From: Halichondria panicea
Lineage: Eukaryota; Porifera; Demospongiae; Suberitida; Halichondriidae
Direction of reading: 5' to 3'
DNA: 64,000 bases
Assembly (NCBI RefSeq): GCF_963675165.1
Contig: NC_087377.1
Coordinates: 17,340,518-17,404,517 of the forward strand
The position numbers and the translations under genes were made by a program. The notes below the pieces were generated by a model. The model ran no database searches and was not told the origin of the DNA. It saw only the letters and a list, made by a program, of their open reading frames with translations. Below, piece after piece: positions 37,308-49,100 of the stretch (positions within the stretch are counted from its first letter, which is position 1; every line of letters begins with the position of its first letter).

Positions 37308-38269
37308 ATTCAATCAACTCAAAAACCTGAATGGAAAACACAACGATAAAACACACTTTATTAATTTGCACACACACATGCATGCAATACCATGCACATA
37401 CATTGTTAATCCAGCCACACTTAGACAGTGGAGCTTGGCAAGAATAGCGAGGTAGCCACATTTCAGAAAATAGCCACGGCTAAAACGACCCTACCTCGAA
37501 TCTAATGACTGAATGATTTTGCGGTGCAAAGATAATGCTCTTGTCTGCCAAACTACACCCAAAACGTCACATCCGGCCGTAATAAAAATAAAAACGTATA
37601 TATCACATATAGTTAGGGGCAGCCAGAACTGGCAGGTATACATTTCAAGGCAAGTGTGTAGTATAAACAACTATAGCTAGCAATCCGTGCCAAACCAAAT
37701 GGCGGGTATATTGAGGTGGCCGTACTTCAGAGAGCCAGAATAGCGAGAGTCGATGATACTGTACACACATAATATACTTTATACCCACCTCATGATAGTG
37801 TTCTCCTCTGTGGATCATTCAGATCACCACAGTCTTGTGTAGTCAGAGAGGGAGCCGATTTTAGAGGCTCTGCCTTCAGTTGAGAAAGCTACTGTAAAAG
37901 GTTTCTTCACAGGGCACTTGCATTTCCTCCACAAGGAGATTAATAACCAGCCAAATAGCACATTCACCAATGCTAGTATATACATCAGTGTTGTGATGAT
38001 TGAGGGGAAAAATAAACTGCACTGCACTTGTGAAGAGTTGAGAGTAAGGCTTCCACTGTCTGTTTGTACATCAACCGTTATGATTTAAAGTTGAGCCGCT
38101 TACACCTTTTGCATCATCACAACACCATGACATCAGGAAAGAGAGTTAACAGTCTCTGATATAGAGGGACATCCAGCCACCATGTATAACTGCAGTAGCA
38201 CTCGTGCTCCAAGGAGGTCCACATACCTTTTCCATTTTGCGCATGCGCGGTTCCTTGCACATCCTACAT

Positions 38270-38495
38270 TACGTGACGTGCTTTACAGCATGACATGAGG
38301 GCCGTAAGGCCCTCACGTCATGCTGTAAAGCACGTCAACGTCATAATAATACTTATGTTACAAACCGCTTGCCATAAAGCCGCCGCCAACAACTGACACC
38401 TGCCGCCACCCTCGAGGTTAAGCCGCCGCCACCAAGTAAACACCGCCTCCTAACACAGCAAATTCGTTTTCTTTTGGCACTATTCACCTCTCATA
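38270..38495 (-). repeat. Right terminal inverted repeat
   Basis: It is the inverted partner of 28,723-28,960. Its inner edge contains the strong hairpin at 38,272-38,337. Confidence 0.8.
38272..38337. repeat. Near-perfect hairpin, ~30-bp arms
   Basis: ACGTGACGTGCTTTACAGCA-TGAC-TGAGGGCC folds onto GGCCCTCA-GTCA-TGCTGTAAAGCACGTCAACGT with a 4-base GTAA loop and very few mismatches. Confidence 0.85.
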
Positions 38496-38501
38496 AGAAA
38501 G
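38496..38501. repeat. Right 6-bp target-site duplication AGAAAG
   Basis: Matches 28,717-28,722. Confidence 0.7.
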
Positions 38502-38624
38502 GGGGTGTATCTTGTAGAGAGATAATACTGAGAAGCTGAGATTATCAGTGGTTTTGTGGGTCCTTCACCAGTTCACTTCCTATCTATTATCCCTTGACTT
38601 TAATAGAGCTAGCTAGGGCCTATA

Positions 38625-39285
38625 CAGGGGCGGATCCAGAGGTAGTTCGTTGGGTTCGTACGAACTACCCTTCCAGCTAGTATATATTAGCTAGCTAGCT
38701 ATATTATAGCTGTACTGTCGTGACAAAGTACGTCCTCTCTGCCTAATAAAAGGGTGGGGCTGGTTCTCTTTGCATAATAAAAGGGTGGGGCTGGTTCTCT
38801 CTACATAACAAGAGGGTGGGGCTGGCTACTGCAGCCACATTGATTTGCACCGTGGTCAAGCGATAATATTATTATATCTAGCCATGAATCCTTGACTCCT
38901 GGTGTAAGAAGAGGAAAGTTTCAGGTAAGGGAGAGTGCATGACACTGCATATTGAATGACACTGCATACTTACATGTATAATTGCTATAATCATTAATAA
39001 TATTGATGGTCAAGTTCTACAAGTCTATAGAAGTCTCCTCTTCACCAGCCACCACCGTCTGTCTTTCCACTGGGGACCACTACTATCTCTCCTCCAGTCA
39101 CAACCATCTCCTGTGTTTATAAATCATGAGGGAGAACATGAGGGTTAATTAGTGGGCGTGGTACTTTAAAAAGGGCGTGGTCACAAAAATTTCGGCGCTG
39201 CGCGCCGAGTGAACTTCTTGCCCGCGCTTTGCGGACAAGAAGTACTATAGGAACCCCCCTTCCTTAAATCCTGGATCCGCCCCTG
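38625..39285. mobile_element. 661-bp non-autonomous DNA element
   Basis: The ends CAGGGGCGGATCCAG and CTGGATCCGCCCCTG are perfect inverted repeats, flanked by CTATA on both sides (38,620-38,624 and 39,286-39,290). Inside is a 2.5-copy tandem of AAAAGGGTGGGGCTGGTTCTCT (38,745-38,826) and a second hairpin near 39,195-39,240. Termini of this kind are common in hAT-like elements, though an 8-bp duplication would be expected. It lies 200 bp before gene E and could contribute to its promoter. Confidence 0.7.
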
Positions 39286-39479
39286 CTATAAGGAGTGAGT
39301 AGCCACCAAGGTGAGTGCGTGATTCATATCTCATTCTATAGCCCATCTCAAAGTTGCAATAGTCTCAGTTTAACTTCACTGAATAATATAATGAGCCTTT
39401 TAGATTGTACATGCTAAAATTGATGTGCACCATATGCCATTGTATGAAATGCCCTGGTCCACTCACAGGCTAACTGTCA

Positions 39480-42263
39480 ATGGCCACTCAAGCAACCCCC
39501 GACCATTCTCCAGAGTATCTGTCCTTCCAAGAGAACTTTGAAGCATTGGTGTCCACATTCAAAGCTCAACCTGCTGCATACGCTGATAGCCTCTTCTCCA
39601 ATGGCTACATACCAGATGAAGTTCTCGAGTACTCTAGACTAAATGGAGTTATGAACTCGGATAAATCTCGAAAGATTCTGGATACTATCATCCATCAAAT
39701 TAAGCTCAATCCCAGTGTATTCCACGACTTTATCGCTGCCATTGCTGGCCCTTCTACTGACGATGTTGTCAAGAAGCTACATGATAGTTACGAGCTTCAC
39801 AAGACTGCGACCAGCCGTGTTGAACAGCCGCAACTCTCTCCACCCCCACACCAGCAACCTCCACCAGAGGCTCCGACGTCCTTCAGCTTCCCACACCTCA
39901 ACACCTCTAGCCTTGATGATGATGTTAAAATTGAATTAGAGGATCGGCTCATACGTGATACAAGAGAAATGATTATTAGGTTCACTGCTTTTACTCTAAT
40001 TATACAAAGATCATTTGAAAACCAACGGATCCCATTGGATCAGATTAAAGATTCTCTTCTCAGCCTCGAATCTTTCAACGACGGGATTGGAGTTAAAGTC
40101 CTTGAGGAAAAAGATAAGCAAAAGATTGAAAATGCCAAAAATTTGTCCCAAGTCTTCATGACTCTACGTGCTTTCATCTCCTTCAATTATGAGATAGTGC
40201 AGTACCTCATCCAGCTGCTGGGATCACCAGACGACCGAACACAACTGCGTGAGTATTGTTCTGCACTTAATGAGTTCTGCCAGCGAAATGTGTTTGAAGT
40301 TCCGGCCGAAGCTTTCTCTTCAATATCTCGTATCAAAACGGCTAAAATGTTTGTTCTCAAGTGCACTGAGCGAGTAGCCACACTGGAGTATGTAAAAAGG
40401 CTGATTCCGAGAATTGCTGAAGCCCTTGGTCTACAAAGAGCAGCGCTACAACTCAGTTCAGTCAGACAAGGCTGCTTGGAGCTCCACTTTCTCATCACTG
40501 TAGCTGTTGCCAAGTGTATCTACCCAGTGTCTCCTACTGTACAGTCTGCTCTCAGTGCGATGGGGGTCAAAGTTCTCACCTGTGGAAGTACGGATGAGGT
40601 GGAGACATTACTGCTGGAACAGTAAGTTCTTGAAGAGGCACTATATACCCGTACTCCTGCATAATTATAATAATTATATACCGTAAGTTAATTAACTAAC
40701 AAGCGTAGGCCCTATATATATTATAATGAATATATAATTACAAGTATGTACATGTCATGTACAGGGATCTGAGCAAACTCAAACTAGAAGGTGTTGAGAA
40801 GATGTCTAAAGACACAAGAACGAGCACGACAACCTTCACTCAAATGAAGGACACTAAAGGTATGAGTGTTTGGCCAACTTGATATCCTATAATCTTTCTT
40901 TTAGATACAAGAGGCTCGGACACAGTGGAGGCAACAAAGAGGGAGTCCAAGAACACTCAACCAGTCAAGAAGGTGCGTACATGTAGTGTGATAATGAGAT
41001 TCCCACAGCAATAATAGTATTGTACCTTAACATGCATGGATGCTGTCTCATGTGTTAACCGAATATACGCCATGACGTCACGTTGCGAAACACCCCCGCA
41101 GCCATATTGATTTTTTAAAAATGCACAAATTTAATCAGTTCTTAGAAAACTGTTTGTAACTTGTCGACTTTTGATTGTGCAAGTTAGACTAGGAAGAAAG
41201 ACCAGTCAAAGATCTACAAGATGATGCCCGAATCGCTTACTATCTCGAAGGATTGGTTGTGATCTGCTTCTGTCAAGCGGTAAGTAGTAGTTACGTATAA
41301 TACTGCTTTGTTACATGGCTTTTTAGATTCGCTAGAAGCTTCATACAGCCTAATACTTATTGTAGTAAGTATATAGGACGTAGCTGTAAAGTTTGTAGTG
41401 CTGAGAAGCGTTGCTTAGCGTTTTTTTGTGCAGCTACACAAGGTACTGGGGACGGTGGCTTATAACCTGAGGCAGCTATGTGTAAAGAGAAACAGTGGCA
41501 GTGGTAAAAAGGTGAGTACAAGCTTCCTAAGCTGTATGTTGACTCTACTGAATGTTTAGAGTCTACTTTAGGGCCTGCATCACCTATCATAGACTTCAAT
41601 TTATTTAAAATCAGGCCCATAAAATTAATATTAAAAGTACAACCGGTTGTAGTTGCTACAGTACTTGTTTGTACTTGTTGCATGCGTTTGTAGAATCGCT
41701 AGAAGCTCTGGTACTGACTGTACATGGTAGATAGTAGTTGTATCTAGAATTAGTAGTGCTAAGCAGCATTGATTAGCCTTCTTTGTGTACGTACGTACAC
41801 TACATGTAGGTGTGACTGGATCCAATAATCCGGAGGTGGGGCCACGTATGTACAGTGAACAGAGGAACAGTGGCAGTAGCAGCGAGGTGAGCCAGGATAC
41901 GTATTACGTTTGTTGACTACACTAACATTATGTTTAGAACTCGTGTGTATAACCTATTATGTAATTATAATTATATAGCCCTTGAATAGTAAAATAATAG
42001 CCTCGCCTTTTGTTCTTCGAGCCTTGAAAAACTTTTTTTTTACCATCAGTAACGATTATAATTCTTTGCGTAACTAACAATAGATATAAAAAGTGTCTGA
42101 TGTCTGTGGCTACTGCTGATACTTTGCTGTCACACTATGCACTGCCACTGGGTCCCTTTTGGAGTACCTTGGAGTCGCCTCTGTCAAGAGTAGAATACAC
42201 GGTTAGACACACGCACACATACAAGCATACACAAACACTCCCGTACACACACACACACACACT

Positions 42264-42294
<31 letters not shown>

Positions 42295-42399
42295 GCGCAC
42301 GCAAACACACACACACACACATACGTACGCAAACACACGCACGCAAACACACGCACGCAAACACACACACACACACACATACGTATGCAAACACACACA

Positions 42400-42436
<37 letters not shown>

Positions 42437-44181
42437 CCATTTACACGCATACACGCGCACAGACAATGCCATGTACAGGAAGGTTGACGTTGGTGGTAGG
42501 ACGTTCACAACAGTGCTCAGCTCATGCAGTGTCGATGTCCTATCCAGATCTACATTTTTGATAATTTAATGTTGTAATTATTGTTGTACTGTACCGGGTA
42601 TTTGATGTTCTTGTTTTTATTCTATACATTGAGTGAAGCCATTTTATTTGTTGCATTTACCTTCAAGCTCCTCTCCAAACTGTTCTCAATCAGAAAACTC
42701 ATCATCACTGCCCTCCATGACTGGCACATCTCTGTTACCTTGCTGTACTCTGGCTACTGGGTCTTCTATGTCAATCTGTGCAGGTCCCAGAGCTAGTGGG
42801 TAGCCTACAATTTCATGCAGCACCTCCTCACTGATCTAGTGTGGCCTCTTAGCCATGCTAGTAGCTCTATATAATTTTTTGATAGTGTTTGTTCATGCCA
42901 ATAATTAATATTTAATTTGTAAACTAGCTACATATTCAAGCGTGTATTGCCAAAATATTTTCTGCACAGTACGAAGTTTTGACTGCATAATTATATACTT
43001 ACCTGAACAGTAACTGGACATAGTAGTAGCGTTAAAATAGCAGCAGCCGCTCCCTGGTTTCTTTAGAGCATGCAGAGAGAAGCCGGATTACTGCGGTTGA
43101 CACAAAAATGCGTCTATGGCGTCATACCGACATGACGCTTAAATGCATCTGCGGCTAATTAGAGAAAGTGATTTAGTGTGCATGCAATTATTGCTACAAG
43201 TAACACTCGCTTGTTAGTTAGTAGACACTATCCTAATTACACTCATTCATTATTCAGGGTCCCCCTCCCAGAGAGTTGAGACCTGCACTCACTCTGAAAT
43301 GGAGAAGAGGAAAAGACATGCCAATCAAGATGGGCATCTCGGTACAGAGTGTTGTTATCGGTGACACGGTGTATGTTGGTGGAGGGTTTGCAGACAATGA
43401 TCGTGACAGGTGTACAGTGATGAAGCTCGAGCAAGATCAATGGACCAAACTACCAGAGTACACTGCCATGTACTTCGCTATGACATCACTCGCTAATCGA
43501 CTAGTGCTGGTTGGAGGATATGATCCAAGTAACAAGAAACGCACCAATCAGCTTGCAGTGTTTGGGTCAGGGGAATGGACTCACCCGTACCCACCAATGA
43601 ACATTGCTCGTAATTCCTCAACAGCTGTCTCCTTCAACAACCACATCATTGTAGCTGGTGGGCGTAATGAAGAACCTACCTCCTCTGTGGAGGTGTTGGA
43701 CGTGGCATCAAGAAGATGGTACATTGCTCAGTCACTACCTAACCAACGATCAGTACTGAAATCGACCCTCATAGGAAACACCCTCTACCTATTGGGAGGG
43801 TACGATCACACTGGGAGTGCAACCAAGACAGTGCACCACGTCGACCTCAATGAACTCATTGCAAAGGCCCTTTCCAATCTGGACACACCCACTCTCTGGC
43901 AGACCTTACAAGAAGTACCACTCGTGTGGTCAGCTCCTCTCAGTATTGGGAGGTCACTATTAGCCATTGGTGGACGCGATGACAGAGACAACCCAAGTTC
44001 ATCGATCCACATCTACCAGCTTGACACCAGGAGGTGGGTGAAAGTGGGAGACCTGCCTACTGCACGATACAGCTGCACATGCTCAGTACTTCCTAGTGGA
44101 GAGGTCATTGTAGCCGGAGGACTGACAAAACCGTTTACTAGTATTCAAACTGTTGATTTCTTCTCTATAAGTGCTAATTAG
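39480..44181 (+). CDS. Receptor gene E: CARD-like domain, helical domain, linker, kelch (no kinase, no coil exon)
   Basis: Exons 39,480-40,621, 40,765-40,859, 40,905-40,972 and 43,258-44,181 give 742 residues in frame. Residues ~10-110 look like a CARD-type death-fold ([14 protein letters not shown] then a C-terminal helix). After a Pro-rich spacer ([12 protein letters not shown]), residues ~150-380 form an all-helical domain ending in [12 protein letters not shown], a type I associate with invertebrate death-domain proteins but cannot name. The linker matches A. The coil exon present in the other genes is missing, apparently removed with the replacement at about 41,060-43,155. Exon phases still join in frame (0 to 0). 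The kelch domain is intact with six blades. A 5' UTR intron (39,310-39,479) is likely. An adaptor-like sensor is inferred. Confidence 0.75.
41060..43155. other. 2.1-kb replacement inside gene E intron, covering the lost coil exon
   Basis: Homology to the other cassettes stops at about 41,059 (after CTCATGTGTTAA) and resumes at about 43,157 (CTAATTAGAGAAAGTG). The 2.1 kb between has no counterpart in A, B, C or D. It holds the large CA-rich tract, and near its two ends short CGCCATGACGTCA / GGCGTCATACCGACATGACG motifs that might be degenerate inverted termini. No coding sequence is convincing. Confidence 0.65.
42200..42445. repeat. CA-rich microsatellite, ~245 bp
   Basis: (CA)n broken by CGCA, TACG and CAAA interruptions. 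Long open frames here in several frames are artefacts of the repeat. Confidence 0.9.
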
Positions 44182-46067
44182 TTATTTTGTTAATTGTTTC
44201 TCTTTAATTGTGCGATGAGTTTATAACGATATTGATATTTTTTATCATGTTGAGAAAATTAAGTTGCAACAGAATTTTATCGCATAAAATTATAGTTATT
44301 ATGATGACATGAAGTGGTACATACATAATTACATTGCCAGAAAATAGTACAAAAACAGATAAAATAATATTTAACAGTCTCATAACAAGTTCAGGTCCTT
44401 GGTTGGGGTCTTGTCCGAGGGTAGGGTGGACGCCTTCTCCCAGAATACAAAGTCTATCTCCTCTTCCGAGTCAGACATTGAGGGGTGGGGCTCGGGAACT
44501 GAGGGGTTAAAGAGTCACATGGTCATAGTCACACTGAGTGGAAGTTTGAGGGCTTAGGAAGTAAGGGGTGAGAAAATCACATGATAATAGTAGCTATAAT
44601 TTATACTGCAAAATGGCTCAACTATGATAAAGGGACACCACACACAACACATGTACTGGTATACAATATGTACGTACTTACATGCTGAAGTGCCTACCCA
44701 CACAAATAATCAAAGTGTTATACAATAGTAAGCAGTAGTGTACAATAGTATGTATGATCTGGCTAAGCAAGTAACGGGAGTAATAAAATAAAACTAGACT
44801 ATAGGCTGAAACTTTTGAGAAAAGAGTTTTAGTAGAATCATAGACACGTACTTTATTGCACTACATAATTATACTTCCAGTGAAACAGTAAAACTACTAC
44901 TGTACTCTATAATTTATAGAACCCCTATAGAGTGACAAGATTAAGTAGGCACTTGCAAGAAAACGTATGTACAGGTGTATCGATCACTACAACTCTACAC
45001 ACTAACTGACGTGACACAACTCACTAGTCGAGCCACTTTGATTTCTTGCTCTTGGACTTAAACAAAGCCGAGTCAGCACTCATCCTGTGCAACAGAGAAC
45101 AGTTAGCTACTTAACTTCTAGGGAGACAATAAAAAGAGTGATTGTGCTTTATCTGCATTCAAGTGGTTGTATAGTGATATACAGTGTTAGCATGTACCGT
45201 AGCAGGTGAGGTGCAACATTTCACGTTTTTCGGGGCAGAGCAGCAAACGTGAACATTAAAACTGGGATAAAGCTATTGATGGGTGTACATTGAAACGTAC
45301 AATAACCAATACTCTAGCCTTTATAGGAGTACTAAAACAGGGCCCACATTAGTTGGTGGCAACATTCCTGTCCTATGAATTGCATTTTTTGACATGCTCA
45401 AATAGTTATTCATGGACACAGACACGTAAACCACAAATTAGAACTAACAATTAACAAACGCATATAAATAAGCATAATCACAATTTGCAGAACGGAGCTT
45501 TGGCTCCAACATGGTCTCAGACAAGGCCCAAGGCTAAGGCCCAAAGGCCCAGTCAGGCAGAAATATGACTTGTGCATAAACAAATGGCTCTGGCCAAACA
45601 CAAAAAGTGTGAAAACTCCTAATATTGATTCCAGTAGGACACTTCTAGGGGAGTTGTCCTTTTGGGTACTACAGAGCATTTATAAAGTCCACTGCTAAGC
45701 AACAATTATACAACCAACTGAAAATGCATTCTCAATATGCAATAATAATTAGATGTCCTTTTTGCCAGCTAGTTTCGTAGTTCTGGATGGGGATCAATCC
45801 CGTACATGTACAATGATAATACTAAGATCATCATGGCAGATTGTTCATGCATGCACGAGCTCAAAGACAGATTATTATGGCCTGGGGGTATGCACATTTT
45901 GACATTCGAAATTCGGGAAAAGCTATTTCACAATTATGATATGATTGCATTTACCGGAGAGGTGTGGAGGAGGCAGTGACCACTGGAGAGAAGCTTGCTC
46001 TCGGAGGTTTGAACTCTTGGGCATTCAGGTTGAACTTGACGTCTTTGCATTGGGGTTCAGCTTGAAC
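44182..46067. other. 3' flank of E and region shared with 25-28 kb
   Basis: It contains the relic exons at 44,380-44,498 and 45,024-45,084 (both minus). It is collinear with 24,962-28,000 but shorter. No intact gene is seen. Confidence 0.65.
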
Positions 46068-46073
46068 CACGTG
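46068..46073. promoter_or_regulatory. CACGTG E-box 99 bp before receptor F
   Basis: AACCACGTGGTTT is a perfect palindrome of 12 bp around the box. The box with the same following bases (CACGTGGTTT) is conserved upstream of B, C and D, although the F coding start is unrelated to theirs. Confidence 0.45.
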
Positions 46074-46171
46074 GTTTGCTGATTCAGCAGTTATTTGCAT
46101 GTGATTGAATAAGAAAAGGGGCGTATCTTGTGTAGCTGTCAAGCTAGCTAGCTGAGTCAACTTAACTACCA

Positions 46172-49100
46172 ATGTTTTCTTTGCGAGATGATGCTGACTT
46201 GAGGGAGTTTGTGCTGGAGAATGTGGAGCACTTTGGAGAGGAGAGAGCTCTAGGAACTGGCTCCTATGGCTCTGTTCAAGAGGTCAGTCACTGCATGCTC
46301 TGTTTCTGTGCTCTGTCTCTAGTGTATCTGCTAGCTATTCAAGTGTGACTGCCTCCATGCACAGGTGATGATCAATGGTGAGGTGTATGCAGCCAAGAAG
46401 ATCCACGAGGTTCTCCTGGAGACGGACGAGCGTGGTGGAGTGGCCAACCTAGCTGGGAACTACCGCCGAGAGTGTCGACTCATGGCTCGCATCCGTCACC
46501 CCAACATCACCCAGTTCATTGGGCTGTGTTTCGTGACTGGCTCTCGACTGCCCCTCCTGGTCATGGAGAGACTGGACTCAAGTCTGGACGATCTCCTGGA
46601 GTCCACCCCCAACATCCCCCTCTCTGTCACCCAGTACATTCTGGTCTGTGTGGCTCGAGGGCTGCTCCACCTGCATCGTGAGTCCGTGGTCCATCGTGAT
46701 CTCACTGCCAGGAACGTCCTGCTGACGGCATCTCTGAGAGCCAAGATCACCGACTTTGGTAACTCTCGTATCGTGAATCTGGAGCCTGGTCGACTGGCCA
46801 GGACTCTAACGAGGTTTCCTGGGACACTGGTGTACATGCCGCCCGAGGCCCTCTCTGACAGAGGTCACAGTGTGTACGGACCCAGTCTGGACGTCTTCTC
46901 TTTCGGAGTGCTACAACTGTTTGCACTCACACAAGTACGTGTGTAGTTAATGATATTCATAGGTTAGATTCCTGGTGACCTTTCATGCAGTGAATTACCT
47001 TATAAGTATTGTGGTTGTATGTGTTGGGGAGATCCCCCTTTAATATTGTTGACCTTCAGCAAATGCATTTTGTATGTATGATTGTGAATATACGTGCACT
47101 CATTTTCTCCAGACATACAGACATACATAAAAACAATCACGACAGTCAGTATTCACATGTTCTTTCACTCGTGTCATTGGACTAGGTGTTTCCAGGAGAT
47201 CTCCTTGCCCCCACGTACAGCGACCCCAACAACCCAGACCACCTCCTGGCTCGCTCAGAGTTTGAGCGTCGAGGTCCCTACACGGCTCTTCTTGAGAGGA
47301 GTCTGGCGGGTGGACGTGAGCACCCTCTGTTTGGTCTGGTGAGGGAGTGTCTGGCCAACACCCCAGAGAGAAGACCGACCACCGCTGAGCTCCTCTCGTC
47401 TCTGGAGGAGGTGGAGAGGGAGATGGACGGAGGACTGCTCCAGCTGGACATTGGACGAGTGAAGACTGCCAGGACCCTCAGGGCAAAGGAGAAGAGGATA
47501 GAGGCTCTACAGGTGAGTCCAGTCCAGTGAGCTAGTAGGTGCAAGGGTCTGACACTGCATGCTGTACTCTGTTTTCAGAGAGAGGTGGTCCAGAAGGACA
47601 GGATACTGGAGAGGAAAGATGAGCAAATAGTACAGAAAGATGAGCAACTTACTGAGAAAGATGCACTTCTAGTGCAAAAAGACAACCAACTCGAACAGAG
47701 CGTTGCACTACTGGCACAAAAAGACGATCAACTTGTTCAAAAAGATGAGGAAGTAGCGGACAAAGATATTCAGCTGGCTAGACAGCAACAGGTCAGCAGA
47801 ACCAGTTTATTTTGTTTATTATAAGCTATTTTGTTCAACAAGCTAGCATGTTGATAACCTTTTTTTATACAGATATTGAATAGTGTCCGTGCTAATGCTG
47901 CCACCAAAGATGGTGTGATTGCTGACAAGGACAGACGACTCAGTGAACAAGAGTCAACGATCGCTGATCTCATTTCCCAGAGAGAGGCTGCTCTAGTTGA
48001 GAGGGCCGCTCTCTTACAGGTATTATAGTAGTCACCAAATGCACACACTCTTATACGCTAGTATTATACTACAATAATGATATTTGTTTGCGTACATGTA
48101 GCTAAGTGTGTCGATGAGATTCCAACAATAGTATTATACCTCAACAATTGATGCTATTGTATAAATCATGCTAAGCTGCTAAATACACCTCCGTTTGAGT
48201 GTGCCTATAATTATGTACTTCCTTTAGTGAAGATTGTTGTTTGTTCTCGTTCTGTTGTAGAATTTTCTCTAATGTTATTCATGTCTGTGTTTGATTTCCA
48301 CCAACGTTCCCCTGTACAGGCACACAGGGAACAAATTGGGCACAAAGATGCTGAGCTGGTCAGGAGAGACGCCATAATTCAACAGCAGAGACAGGTGAGA
48401 TTAGTACATTAGAGAAAGTGATTTAGTGTGCATGCAATTATTGCTACAAGTAACACTCGCTTGTTAGTAGACACTATCCTAATTACACTCATTCATTATT
48501 CAGGGCCCCCCTCCCAGAGAGTTGAGACCTCCACTCACTCTGAAATGGAGAAGAGGAAAAGACATGCCAATCAAGATGGGCATCTTGGTACAGAGTGTTG
48601 TTATCGGTGACACGGTGTATTTTGGTGGTGACAGGTGTACAGTGATGAAGCTCGAGCAAGATCAATGGACCAAACTACCAGAGTACACTGCCAGGTTCTT
48701 TGCTATGACATCACTCGCTAATCGACTAGTGCTGGTGGGAGGATATGATCCAAGAAACAAAAAACGCACCAATCAGCTTGCAGCGTTTGAATCAGGGGAA
48801 TGGACTCACCCGTACCCACCAATGAACATTGCTCGTGATTGCTCAACAGCTGTCTCCTTCAACAACCACATCATTGTAGCTGGTGGGGATGATGATAAAG
48901 GACGTACCTCCACTGTGGAGGTGTTGGACGTGGCATCAAGAAGATGGTACATTGCTCAGTCACTACCTAACCCACTATCAGAACTGAAATCGACTCTCAT
49001 AGGAAACACCCTCTACCTAATGGGAGGGTGGGATCACACTGGGATAACCAAGACAGTGCATCACGTCGACCTCAATGAACTCATCGCAAAGGCCCTTTCC

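Larger units (their letters stand above)
28723..38495. mobile_element. 9.8-kb DNA transposon with long terminal inverted repeats (IS3EU-like, tentative)
   Basis: The two ends are inverted copies over about 200 bp. The left begins TATGAGGGGTGAGTAGTGCC and the right, reversed, begins TATGAGAGGTGAATAGTGCC. Both continue into (A)GGCGGCGG-rich sequence and ATGGCAAGCGGTTTGTAACAT. A 6-bp direct duplication AGAAAG flanks the element. Inside is a decayed integrase-type (DDE) transposase. A DDE related to IS3 integrases, TIRs and 6-bp duplications are features I associate with the eukaryotic IS3EU superfamily, but I could not check a library. The long transposase intron and tandem repeat account for much of the length. 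A paralogous locus at about 46,100-46,115 looks like the unoccupied site. Confidence 0.8.

Noticed and set aside
37824-38027. Minus-strand frame with one hydrophobic helix (possible membrane protein exon)
   Set aside because: A single short frame inside a transposon, no recognisable family, no partner exons found.
42100-42561. Open frames across the CA-rich tract in gene E
   Set aside because: Low-complexity translation of a microsatellite in a replaced intron, with no domain or splice support.
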